Assembly: GCF_900660675.1 (NCBI RefSeq)
Contig: NZ_LR215039.1
Span: 806,001 to 870,000 of the forward strand
DNA from: Mycoplasmopsis columboralis
Lineage (GTDB): Bacteria; Bacillota_I; Bacilli_A; Mycoplasmatales; Metamycoplasmataceae
Direction: 5' to 3'
DNA length: 64,000 nucleotides
The notes under the pieces were generated by a model. The model made no database searches and was not told the origin of the DNA. It saw nothing but the letters and a program-made list of their open reading frames with translations. Both the position numbers and the translations under genes were made by a program. This document shows positions 47,965 through 60,671 of this stretch, in pieces. The stretch's first letter is position 1; every line of letters begins with the position of its first letter.

Positions 47965-50900
47965 ATGAAATCTGCAAAAAACTTATTTGACTTTAAAACA
48001 ACTGAAATGCGTATTGCCGAAAGAGCGCTAAAAGATATTAACAAACTTGAATCTTTTGTGGCTCAAATGAGCGATGAAGAACTCAAATCGCAAACTACTA
48101 ACTTTAAAGAATTACTTTCTCAAGGGTATACTTTAGAGCAAATTCGTAATGATGTTTTTGCTGTTGCTCGTGAAGCGACCAAAAGAGTTTTAGGGAAAAG
48201 ACCTTATGACGTACAAATTTTAGGTGGTTTACTTTTAGATTTAGGTTCTGTGGCTGAAATGAAAACTGGAGAAGGTAAAACCATCACTTCAATAGCTCCG
48301 GTTTACTTAAATGCGCTTTTAGGTAAAGGAGCCATTGTTTCAACAGTTAACGAATACTTAAGTGAACGTGATGCTGTCGAAATGGGTGAAGTATTTAACT
48401 TTTTAGGATTAACTGTAGGAATTAACAAAGCCCAAATGAATCCAAACGAAAAACGAAAAGCTTATGCAGCTGACATCACATATTCAGTGCACTCAGAACT
48501 TGGATTTGATTATCTAAGAGATAACATGGTTGAAAACATGAGTGAAAAAGTGCAAAGAGGATTGCAATTTTGTTTAGTTGATGAGGTTGATTCGATTTTA
48601 ATTGATGAAGCTAAAACTCCGCTTATTATTTCTGGTGGTGAGAAACAAGATGCAACCACATATTTTGCAGCTGACCAATTTGTGAGAACTTTAACTAAAG
48701 ATGATTATTTAATCGATGAAGAATCTAAAGCTATTACTTTAACTCACTCAGGAATTGCTAGGGCAAACAAATTTTTCAAAGTTGATAATATCTATCACAT
48801 TGAAAACTCTGAAACTGTGCATTTAATCCAAAATGCTCTTAGAGCTCATAAAATTATGCGTAATGATGTTGAATACATTGTTCGTGATGGAAAAATTGAA
48901 CTTGTGGATAGTTTTACCGGACGGATCATGGATGGACGTAGTTATTCAGAAGGACTTCAACAAGCCATTCAAGCTAAAGAAATGGTAGAAGTTGAACCTG
49001 AAACCCAAACTTTAGCAACCATTACTTACCAAAACTTCTTCCGTATGTTTGTTAAGCTATGTGGAATGACAGGAACTGGAAAAACCGAAGAGCAAGAATT
49101 TATCGATATTTACAACATGCGGGTGAATGTAGTTCCAACTAACAAACCAATTCAACGGGTAGATGAACCGGACGCTATTTTTGCTAGTTCGCTTGATAAA
49201 TGAAATGCTGTTACTGAAAAAGTTAAACAACTTTACGAAAAAGGACAACCAGTATTAATTGGAACAGCTCAAATCGAAGATTCTGAAGAATTGCATAAAC
49301 ATTTACTTCAAGCAGGAGTTCCTCATACAGTTTTAAATGCTAAACAAAATGCTTCAGAAGCTGAAATTATTTCTAAAGCAGGGCAAGTTAAATCAGTCAC
49401 AATTGCCACAAATATGGCAGGTAGAGGAACTGATATCAAACCATCAAAAGAGGCTTTAGAATTAGGTGGTTTATACGTTATTGGAACTGATAAAGCAGAA
49501 TCTAGAAGAATTGACAATCAGCTTAGAGGTCGTTCAGGTCGTCAAGGAGATGTGGGAACCAGTAAATTTTATGTTTCAATTGATGATCCACTTATGCAAA
49601 GATTTGCTAACTATGAAAGTTTCAAAGAAGCGTATGCTGATTCTCATGGGAAAGAAGTTACAAATAAAAACTTGCGTTTTGCTTTCAATCATGCTCAAAA
49701 GAAAATCGAAGGATTTAACTACGATTCACGTAAATCAGTTCTTAATTATGATGACGTTATTCGTCAACAAAGAGATTTAATTTACTCTCAAAGAGATCTG
49801 ATTTTAGATGCAGACGATCCTGAATTTATCATCGAAAGAATGATTAAGCATACTACTAATTCAATTGTTAATTTTCCAGCGTACAAAAGCAAACATTCTT
49901 ATAATTACGCTGAACTTGTAAAGTTCTTAAATGAAAATATTGGTAACTTAATTGCTTTTAATTTTTCATTAAAAGAAATCAGTAGAATTTATGAAAAAGA
50001 TCTTCCTGAATATATCTCAAACGTTATTATTCAAGCATTTAGCAAATGAAGAGAAAACGCTTTAAAAAGTGCTCCAGCAGAAGAAGTAAATTACATTGAA
50101 AAACAAATTATTTTATCTACATTAGATGAAAAGTGAAAACGTCATATTAATCGTATGGAAAAGTTGCGTTCAAATGTTAACTTAGTTCAATATTCACAAA
50201 AAAATCCATATCAAATTTATACCGAAGAAGGAACTAAAATGTTTGAAGCAATGATTGAAAATATTGCTTTTGATGTGATGCTAAGAATTTTCTCAAACCG
50301 TTTAGGAGCTCGTTCATTAATTACTCGTGAAATGGAAAACGATCCAATCTTCCAAGAAATTATGCAAAGTTTTAACAATGATTTAACTAAATCTCCAGCT
50401 GAAAGAGAACAAGAAATCATTAACGTTTACAATAGTGTAAAAGCTCGAATGGAAGAAATAGCAATGAGTTTGAATATGTACAACGTTACAAATGATAAAG
50501 AAGATGAAGAAGTTCCAGTTGAACAACCTCCAATAAGTGAACAAAGCAATTCTCAAAGTATTCAAAGTGTTGAACCACAAAATTCAGCTCAAGAAGAAAA
50601 AGAGACTTCAACAACTTCTGATGAAGAAATGCTTGAATTACTAAAAAGAGATTTTGAAACACTCAAAGAAGAATTTGAAGAAACTACCTTGGATCCTAAA
50701 GTCCATAATCTTATTTTTAATGAACAAGAAAAATTGCAAGATGATTCAAATGTTGAAACTCAAAATGACATTACTCTTTTAAAAGAAACAGTTCAAAAAA
50801 TTGAGAATGATGCTGCAGAGCAACCAAAACGTAAAAGAGGAAGACCTCCAAAAAATAAAGATATTCAACAATCAGAAATATTAGAAAGTAAATCAACTAA

Positions 50901-51012
50901 ATCAAAACCAAAAGCAAGCAAAAACAAATCAACAGCAGAAACTAAGACAAATAAAAAAACTCAAGCATCAACAAAGAGAACAACTTCAAAGGATAAAGCC
51001 GTTGATAAATAA
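47965..51012 (+). CDS. secA: preprotein translocase ATPase SecA, with AT-hook-like tail
   Basis: 1015 residues. GEGKT Walker A near 103, VDEVDSILIDEAKTPLIISG motif II, the RGTDIKP and GRSGRQGDVG motifs of the second RecA domain. It drives export of the lipoprotein precursors encoded around it. The last about 160 residues are Glu/Gln/Ser/Thr-rich, then Lys-rich, with KRKRGRPPKNK near 955-965, an AT-hook-like motif; the usual Cys-rich zinc tail is absent. TATAAT at 47948-47953 is 11 bases from the ATG, so the message has little or no leader. Confidence 0.95.
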
Positions 51013-51035
51013 TACTTATTTGTGCTAATTAGTGT

Positions 51036-51108
51036 TATAATTTAGAAGAGCCGACATCGAGATTCGAATGAATTTTGTGTCAAATAAGTCTGTTTTACAG
51101 ACTTTTTC
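51036..51108 (+). ncRNA. candidate short RNA or attenuated leader between secA and ABC-F gene
   Basis: TATAAT at 51036-51041, a stretch with GACAT/GTGTC pairing enclosing TCGAGATTCGA, then an intrinsic terminator AGTCTG/CAGACT (51087-51103) with T run. The predicted transcript is about 60 bases. A second -10 near 51131 serves the ABC-F gene, so this could be a free small RNA, or an attenuator. No family recognised. Confidence 0.45.
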
Positions 51109-51167
51109 TTTACATTTTTAGCACTTTTTTAATATAATAAAAAGTAATTGTATTTTAAGGGGTAAAC

Positions 51168-52783
<1,616 letters not shown>

Positions 52784-52784
<1 letters not shown>

Positions 52785-53461
52785 TGAATCGCTTTTTTGT
52801 TTTTGAAAAACAAAATGATTACTTTATTTTGCCTAAAGCAACCTTAGAACATTTAAAAGTAATTCGAGTTAAAAATAAAGAGTTTATCTGTGTGTTTGAA
52901 GAAAATTTTTATGTTTGTGTTTTAGAAGAAAATAAAGCTAAAATTGTGTCTAAACTAAATTTAAATCATGAATTTAATTTTGAAGTAACTTTGGCTATGT
53001 CTATTATTAAGTTGGATCGATTTGAATGAATGCTCCAAAAAGCTACTGAACTTGGAGTTACAAAAATTATTCCAATTGCTAGTCAATATTGTGATGGAGA
53101 TTTGGTTAAATACAAATTTAATAAAAAAAGAGAGCGTTTTGAAACAATCTTACAAAATGCAGCTGAACAATCTTTCCGTAACAAAATTCCTGTTTTGCTA
53201 CCAATTACTGATTTTGAACAAGCAGTTAAAATACCAAGTAAATACAAATTTATTGCTCATGAAAAAGTAAGCGTTCAAGATTCTAAAAGAGTGTCAATTG
53301 ATGATGAATGCTTGCTATTTGTAGGGCCTGAAGGTGGATTTTCAGACGCTGAAATTTCTTTAGCCGAACAACATGATATCAAAGCAATTTCACTAGGAAA
53401 AAGAATTTTACGTGCAGAAACTGCCGCTCTTTATTTACTTTCTCAAATTGAACAAAAATAA
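52784..53461 (+). CDS. rsmE: 16S rRNA (uracil-1498-N3)-methyltransferase
   Basis: 225 residues, SPOUT-class. Characteristic MSIIKLDRFEWMLQKATELGVTKIIP is shared in parts (KATELGV, QNAAEQSFRNKIP), and the SAM-binding knot reads LFVGPEGGFSDAE with LGKRILRAETAALY. It modifies the decoding-centre uracil of 16S rRNA. ATG shares one base with the ABC-F stop. Confidence 0.93.
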
Positions 53462-53489
53462 TCACCTATTTTGGTGATTATTTTTGTTC
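53450..53489. terminator. bidirectional terminator of rsmE and LacI-type regulator
   Basis: A 17-bp perfect inverted repeat (53450-53466 with 53473-53489; core AATCACC/GGTGATT) spans both converging stop codons, with T runs within each arm. Confidence 0.8.
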
Positions 53490-54440
53490 AGGAGTTAAGA
53501 TTTTAACTTTAACAGATTTAGTTTGTGGTTTTTTCTCTACTGAATGAAGAAGTAACATTTTTTCAATTTCGATTCCAATTGAAGGGTAATCAATGAAAAT
53601 TTTTGAACGATAACTACTGATACGGTCATAAACAGATTGATAACCAATATCGGTTAATCTCAAGTTGTTAGTTACTTGCACACTTAATGCAATATATGAT
53701 TCATGTGAAGAACACACAATGTTTGAAATGTTTTTTTCTTTGGTTAATTTAATAAAGTCAGAGACATTTTTTGAATTGTTAAAAGCTACTTCGTATTTTT
53801 GGAATGAATATCCTTTTTCTTGGCAAGCACGCATAAATCCGGCATAACGATCTTCTTTTTGAGTTAGTGAAAGTTTAGCATCTTCTAAGAATAAAATACT
53901 ACTTCTTTCATGAGAAACTGTACTAATTAAAGCTTTAGTTACATCATAAAAGGCGGCTGTTTCATCTACTTTAATTCAGCTTAAACCATTTACTTGGTGC
54001 TCATAAACTACAATTGAAACATCTTCTACAGTTTTAAGAAAATCAAACAATTTTGAATCGTATTCAGGATTAAAAATTACTAATGAGGTTGGTCTTCAAG
54101 AAAGAATATAACGAACAGTTTCAATATATTCTTCACTACTTTTACCAGTGAAAGTAATTGTCACTCTTCGATTGTTTTTTTTGCATGCTGCTACAATCCC
54201 GTTTACAATTGAAAAGTACAAGTTTTGAGTTCATTCAGGCATGATAATAAAAATTGATTGATCTCTACCTCTAATTAACCTTGCTCCATGATTTGGATAG
54301 TATTGATGCTCTCTAACAACGTCCTCAATTTTTTTACGAGTCTTTGTTGATACATAACCATTATTGTAATATCTACTTATTGTTGAAATAGATACTCCAG
54401 CTTGTTCGGAGATATCTTTATATGAAATTTGTTTACTCAT
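53478..54440 (-). CDS. LacI-family transcriptional regulator
   Basis: 320 residues. The N-terminal HTH SYKDISEQAGVSISTISRYYNNG is typical of LacI, followed by the hinge ARLIRGRDQS and a periplasmic-binding-like sugar domain. It probably represses a sugar-use operon; its target is not adjacent. TATAAT at 54447-54452 lies six bases from the ATG, so it is probably leaderless. Confidence 0.88.
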
Positions 54441-54510
54441 ATTTTAATTATATAGTATATATCTCAAATGTGAAAAATTTGCCACTTTTTTAAAACGGAT
54501 TTTTAACAAC

Positions 54511-54612
54511 AAAAAAACCTTCTTCCGAAGGTTAAATTATTACGTGAAAGGCCTTTGTATAATTGGCAAGCAGCGATTCTTTCCGAATCCCATTCTTGTT
54601 TTCACAAGCATT
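54511..54612 (-). ncRNA. candidate small RNA, about 100 bases
   Basis: On the minus strand an extended -10 TGCTATACT (54619-54627) leads to a sequence with a rod-like fold: GTGAAA/TTTCAC (54600-54605 with 54544-54549), CAAG/CTTG (54595-54598 with 54567-54570), GATTC/GAATC (54585-54589 with 54575-54579) with loop GGAAA. It ends in a strong terminator AACCTTC/GAAGGTT (54516-54533) and seven T. No open frame of use. The following lacI gene has its own promoter. Shape recalls small SRP RNA but the conserved AGCAG motif after the loop is missing. Confidence 0.5.
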
Positions 54613-54705
54613 AGTTAAAGTATAGCATACAAAAAGGAAAAAAACAAATATTTTTTTAAGATTTCTCCTGTTATTTAATTAATTAAATAAGTTTATAATT
54701 AAATT

Positions 54706-56457
54706 ATGAAACAAACTAATTTAATTGTCTCATCTATGTTAAAACTCACATTTTTTGCTCCGATACTTGTTTTAACTTCTTGCTCTACAAATCCAAAAAG
54801 TATCACCGTTGAAGTGGCTACACAATATGATAGTAATGATTTAAAGAATGATTCTACACATTTGATTGATTATAGTTCTTTTGTTCATGAAGCAATTGAA
54901 TCAGCACAAAATCAATATCCTAGCGTATTTTTTTCTCGCAATGCCGCACAAGTATATACTGCTTCGTTTATGCAAGCTCTTATGCAATTGCAACTTTTAC
55001 ATAAAAATCCGCAACCTAATCCATACAATGATGTTTTATATTTAATTTATAATCAAACTAACAATTATGAAAAAACTATTAAAGGAGAAAAACAAAGATT
55101 TAATTTCAATCCTATATTAGAAAAATATGGCGATGAGGCCTTGAAAAATTATATAAATGAGTATAACATTAAAAACGGAAAAATACTGCTTTTAGATTCA
55201 CCTAAATACATTGGTAATTCAAGTGAAAATTATTGATTATTTCCTAAAAGTTTAGATGAAATCCAAGGATATTTAAAACCATATTTAGATGCAGGAGTAA
55301 ATTTATTTGATTTTTACATCTCAGATGTTTCATTAATTGATATGCCAAATAATGTTAGGGATTGAATGCTTGCTCATGCCAATAAATTAGTGATATTAAG
55401 TGATGGAAATGCTCAACCATACTATTTTATGAATGGTAATTACGTTCCTTGAGCAAAAAAACAAAGCAAAAGTTATTCTAAGGAAGAATTGTTAGCATCA
55501 TGAAACTCACTAAAAACTTCAACTCCAAACAAAATTGATTTTAGATACTATTACACTTTAACTGATAAGGTAAGAATTTATAATTTAAGCAACAAATACA
55601 TTGAGTTTTTCAACAAAGATTTACAAAAAGCTAACAGAAGCTGAGCTCAATTAAAAGTGTACAATAGTCCATTAAATTACACAACTTTACTTAAAGATTT
55701 TAAAGAATTTTCACAAGAAGAGTTTACTTTAGATTATCAACAATTAAATCACTTGTATAAAAAAACATTTCAAGATTTAATAGTTCATGGTAAAGAGCAC
55801 TTAGATAAAAACAAGAAAAACATTGTTTTCATTGGATCAAGTTTGTTTAAAAAAGATCAAAATGGAAACACTAAAGTAGTTACTGATCCAAGAATAAAAG
55901 CAGAAGTACACGCTTATTTTGAGAAAATTCGTCAATTGTATCCTGAAAGTGAATATAACTATTTGTATAAACTTCATCCCGTGTATAAAGATCAAGAAGC
56001 TATTGAATATGTTAAATTAATCACTAACAATCATGATCAAAACGCTATTATTTTAGATCCAAGCATTTCTTGAGAAAATATGCTTACTTTAGAGTTTCAA
56101 GCTTTAGAAAATAATGAATCAATTTTGTTTAGTAAAGATGATTTTATTGCAAACACATCCAAAACTATGCTTTTTGGCTTTCAACCTACTACCACAGTGC
56201 TGCTTTCTACATTGGTGATGCTTCAGGCTCAATTTAACATCGATTTAACTAAAGCGTTATTGTTTGTTAATCCTAACAATTTTCCTCTTGCTGGTTCCTT
56301 TAACATGATAAATAGAGCTTCCATATCTAATGATGAAGTAGGGTATAAAACAAATAAACAACAACTTTATAGTGTTTATCAATACTTTATTCAAACACAA
56401 GCTTTCCCAAAGGTGGAGGAGTTTCCACTTATGAAGGATTTTTTAACTTCTAAATAA
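54706..56457 (+). CDS. surface lipoprotein with GT80-type sialyltransferase-like domain
   Basis: 583 residues with UGA as Trp. Lipobox LVLTSC with Cys26. From memory of GT80 bacterial sialyltransferases, themselves lipoproteins, I see matches in order: [10 protein letters not shown] near 203, [10 protein letters not shown] near 231 like the ISLYDDGS substrate loop, [10 protein letters not shown] near 367, [11 protein letters not shown] near 421 like FKGHPAGG, SISWENMLTLE like ISFEVLMM, and [14 protein letters not shown] like VAGIASSLYF. This is similarity by eye, not alignment. The enzyme may modify surface glycans or be a decayed homologue. TATAAT lies six bases before the ATG, with no ribosome site. 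Confidence 0.6.
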
Positions 56458-56469
56458 GTCAAACAACAT

Positions 56470-56496
56470 GCTCTCTTAATAAGAGAGCAATTTTTA
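56470..56496 (+). terminator. terminator of GT80-like lipoprotein gene
   Basis: GCTCTCTT/AAGAGAGC stem with loop AAT (56470-56488), followed by AA and T run. Confidence 0.75.
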
Positions 56497-56519
56497 TAAA
56501 TTTAGTAAAATATAAAAAT

Positions 56520-58325
56520 ATGAATAAAGATAAGATTAAAAACTTTTCAATTATTGCTCACATTGACCATGGTAAAAGTACTTTAGCTGATCGGATTTTG
56601 GAATTAACAAATACTGTTTCGCAAAGAGAACTTAAAGCCCAATTTCTAGATTCAATGGATTTAGAACAAGAAAGAGGGATTACCATCAAATTAAATGCAG
56701 TGCAACTTAAATACAAGGATTACACTTTTCATTTAATTGATACTCCAGGTCATGTTGATTTCACTTATGAAGTATCTCGTTCGCTAGCAGCTAGCGAAGG
56801 AGCTCTTTTACTTGTTGATGCCACACAAGGAATTGAAGCACAAACTTTAGCGAATGTGTATTTAGCTATTGAAAACAATCTTGAAATCATTCCAGTTATT
56901 AACAAAATTGATTTACCAAGTGCAGATGTTGAACGGGTAAAACAAGAAATTGAAGAAGTGATTGGAATTCCAACCGACCATGCTGTTCTTGTATCGGCTA
57001 AAACCGGTTTAGGAGTTGATAAGTTGCTTGATGCTATTGTTGAATACATTCCTTCACCAAAGCATGCTGATGATAATAAACCGCTTAAAGCTTTAATTTT
57101 TGATAGTTATTTTGATCCGTATCGTGGAGTGGTGCTTTTAATTAGAATTTTTGAAGGTAAGTTAAAAGTCGGTGATAAATTTAAATTCATGTCACATAAC
57201 ACTAAAGCTGAATATCATGTTATTGATTTAGGAGTAAGAAACCCTCATGAATCTAAAAAAGAATACCTTGAAGCTGGAGAAGTTGGATGAGTATCAGCGG
57301 CTATTCGAGATGCTAAAGAAGTTTCAGTAGGAGATACCATCACTTTAGTGGATAATCCCACTTCAGAAGCTCTTCCTGGATACAAAAAAATGAAACCAGT
57401 TGTATTTACTGGATTTTATCCAATTGATACACGTGATTATTCAGTGCTTAAAGAATCACTTGAAAAAATTTCGCTTTCAGATTCTTCAATAACCTGAGAA
57501 CAAGAAACCTCTAAAGCTTTAGGATTTGGTTTTAGAGTTGGGTTTTTAGGAATGTTACACATGGAGATTTTACAAGAGCGTTTAGATCGTGAATATCAAG
57601 TAGGTATCATAGCGACATCCCCTTCTGTTGAATATAAAGTACATATGACAAACGGAACTCACGAATTTATTTCTAACCCTACTTTACTTCCAGATCGAAC
57701 TTTTATTGAATACATTGAAGAGCCTTATATTGAAGCAAGCATTTTTGTGCCTAATGAATACATTGGGAATGTTATGGAACTGTGTCAAAATCAACGGGGA
57801 ATATATAAAGCTCTTGAAGTAATTGATGATAAACGAACTAGAATTATTTATGAACTCCCTCTTGCGGAAACTATTTTTAATTTCTTTGATCGTTTAAAAA
57901 GTTCAACCAAAGGATATGCATCCTTTGAATATGAGTGAATTGGATATCGTACAAGTGATTTAGTTAAGGTTGACATTTTATTAAACGGAGATAAAGTTGA
58001 CGCTTTTTCTATTATTACTCACCGTGATAAAGCTTATGAAGCTGCTAGAGAACTAACTAAAAAACTTAAAGATGCTATTCCAAGACAAAACTTTGAAGTT
58101 CCAGTACAAGCAACAATTGGTGGAAAAATTATTGCTCGTGAAACAATTAAAGCTTACCGTAAAGATGTTACTGCTAAGCTTTACGGAGGAGATGTTACTC
58201 GAAGACAAAAGTTGTTGAAAAAACAAAAAGAAGGTAAAAAGAGAATGAAGAAACTTGGATCAATTGAAGTTCCTCAAGAAGCTTTCTTATCAATTCTAAA
58301 AACCAATACTGACCCACAAAAATAG
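56520..58325 (+). CDS. lepA: elongation factor 4 (LepA)
   Basis: 601 residues, five-domain translational GTPase. [10 protein letters not shown] near 14-23 (G1), [15 protein letters not shown] with switch I, DTPGHVDF (G3), NKIDLPSAD (G4), and the LepA-specific C-terminal domain with [25 protein letters not shown] in short form. It acts on stalled ribosomes during translation. No Shine-Dalgarno is visible near the ATG. Confidence 0.97.
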
Positions 58326-58333
58326 GAGAAATT

Positions 58334-60238
58334 ATGTCAAACCAAAAACAATTATTAAAAGATGATTTTTACGAATACATCAATAAAGATTGATTAAAAA
58401 CAGCAAAAATCGATTCAGATAAACCAGCTATTTCAGCTTTTGGAGAATTGGATAAACAACTTGAAAAGCAACTTATGTCTTTAGCTGATGAATTAGTCAA
58501 AGATGCAAACAATCTACAAGGCCCACTTGCAGAATTTGCAAAATTTTACAAAATGTTTAAAAATTACAAAAAAAGAAATGAGTTAGGTTTTGAACCAATT
58601 AGAGCGTTTATTGCTGAAATTGAATCGTTAAAAAGTTTTGAAGAATTAGCTGAAAAACTAGTTTCAAAACGTGCCACTTGAAGTTATTTACCAATTAACT
58701 TAGAAGTGGATAGTGATTTTGTTAATCCAAATATCAAAGTTCTTTGAATGGGTGAACAATCAATCATTTTACCTTCAAAAGAGTATTATGAAAAAACTGA
58801 TTCTCGCAAACATTTAAAGGTTTTTAAAGACATGGCAATTGAGTTATTGCACAAATTTGGTTATTCACTAAACAAAGCCACAGCCATTGTAAAAAAAGCT
58901 TTAGAATTTGATAATTTAGTTAAAGATTATGTTTTATCTTCTTTGCAAAAAGCTGATTATACAAGTTTATACAATGTTGTTAAACTTGAAGAACTTCAAA
59001 ATTCTTCAAAATACTTTGACTTAGAAAAATTAGCCAAAGAAATAGTAGGAAATAACATTGATAGCATTGTAGTAACTAACAGAGAATATGTTAAAAATTT
59101 AGATGCAATTTATAACGCAGATACTTTTGAAAACTACAAAGCTATGCTTATTGTTAAAAACATTCAACAAGCTTGTGCGTATTTATCAGATGAATTAAGA
59201 GTGTTAGCTTCAAAATTAGCATTACATCTTAAAGGAATTGATAAACCGGTTTCAAATAAAAAATACGCTTTCAAAAAAGCAGAAAGTTGATTCTCAAAAC
59301 CTTTAGGACTAGCTTATGCAGATAAATACTTTGGAGCAAAAGCTAAAGAAGATGTACAAAAAATGATTGCTCGAATGATTGAAATTTATACCAATCGTTT
59401 AAAAGAAAATAATTGATTAAGCAAACCAACTATTGAAAAAGCAATTTTAAAACTTTCAAAAATGGATGTTATGGTTGGTTACCCAGAAAAAATTAGACCA
59501 TTTTACAATGAATACAAAGTAACAACATACGCCCAAAAATCTAATCTTTTTGCTAATGTTTTAAACTTCCAAGAAATCTTGCAAAAATATCAAGACTCAT
59601 TTTACTTAAAAAATGAATCAAAAGAATACTGAGAAATGTCTCCAGCGATTGTTAATGCTTACTTCCATCCAATCAAAAACCACATTGTTTTTCCAGCTGG
59701 AATTTTACAAGCACCTTTTTATAACATCAACCAATCTTCTTCAGCTAATTATGGTGGAATTGGAGCGGTTATTGCTCATGAGATTTCGCACGGATTTGAC
59801 AATAATGGGTCTCAATTTGATGAAACAGGTTCACTCAATAACTGATGAACCGATGAAGATAGAGCTAAATTTGAAGAACGTAAGCAACAAGTGATTGAAC
59901 TTTTTGAAGGATTTGATACTGGAATGGGACTTGTAAATGGAGCTTTAACTGTCTCAGAGAATATTGCAGATTTAGGTGGATTTTCGTGTGCATTGGAAGC
60001 TGCAATGCAAGAAAAAGACTTTAACGCTAAAGATTTCTTTGAAAACTGAGCTCGTATTTGAAGAATCAAAGCTAAAGCAGAATACATGAACTTATTGCTA
60101 AAAACCGATGTACACGCTCCAGGAAAAGCACGGGCAAATGTACATATTAAGAACTCAGATTTATTTTATGAAGTATATGGCATAACCAAAGAAGATAAAA
60201 TGTATTTACCAAAAGAAAAAAGAGTCAAAATTTGATAA
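58334..60238 (+). CDS. pepO: M13-family zinc metallopeptidase (PepO-like)
   Basis: 634 residues, the family size. Zinc site HEISHGFDN near 481 (HExxH) and ENIADLGG near 541 supplying the third ligand; [16 protein letters not shown] is a conserved substrate-site segment. No signal peptide, so an intracellular oligopeptidase, suiting peptides brought in by Opp. TAGGAGAAATT overlaps the lepA stop, so the two form an operon. Confidence 0.93.
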
Positions 60239-60242
60239 TTTG

Positions 60243-60268
60243 AGCAGGCCTATTGGTCTGCTTTTTGC
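60243..60268 (+). terminator. terminator of lepA-pepO
   Basis: AGCAGGCC/GGTCTGCT stem (60243-60250 with 60255-60262, one G-T) and T run. Confidence 0.8.
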
Positions 60269-60309
60269 TTTATTTGTTCATTTATACATTATTTTAATAT
60301 AATTAAAAT

Positions 60310-60669
60310 ATGTATACAAAAAGCAAGCTTAAAATCGTATTTTTTACCATTATTACCTTTGGATTAATTTGAATCAAGTGAAACAAACAAACTAAACACC
60401 AAAAAAACACTATTTATCAAGTTGATAAATTACCTTTTAATTTAGAAGTGTTTCTAAATTGTTTTTCAAACTTAACAGATATTGAATCAATTGAACTCAA
60501 ACCATCACGAGTAACAATTTTGTTTAAAAAACAACCACAAGTTAATGTTGATCAGTTAAAACAACTTAAAGGAATTAGCGGAATTATGCTTAATAGCAAC
60601 AAAATGTCCTTGATTTTAGGAGAATTTTCAAAAGCAACTTATGAATTACTTTTGCAACATAAAGGATAA
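60310..60669 (+). CDS. membrane-anchored EIIB-like protein lacking the phospho-cysteine
   Basis: 119 residues. One N-terminal membrane span (about 7-22) and a domain (about 45-119) resembling PTS EIIB of the glucose type: FLNCFSNLTDIESIE, SRVTILFKKQPQVNVDQLKQL, KGISGIM and a final helix. In working EIIB the sequence DxCxTRLR carries the Cys; here the region reads IELKPSR with no Cys there. It may be a regulator or a fossil. TATAAT lies six bases before the ATG; two bases separate it from the helicase gene. Confidence 0.65.
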
Positions 60670-60671
60670 AT

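Noticed and set aside
54511-54612. 4.5S SRP RNA
   Set aside because: Rod shape with a GGAA-containing loop fits, but the invariant AGCAG after the loop and the CAGG before it are absent, so I keep it as unassigned.
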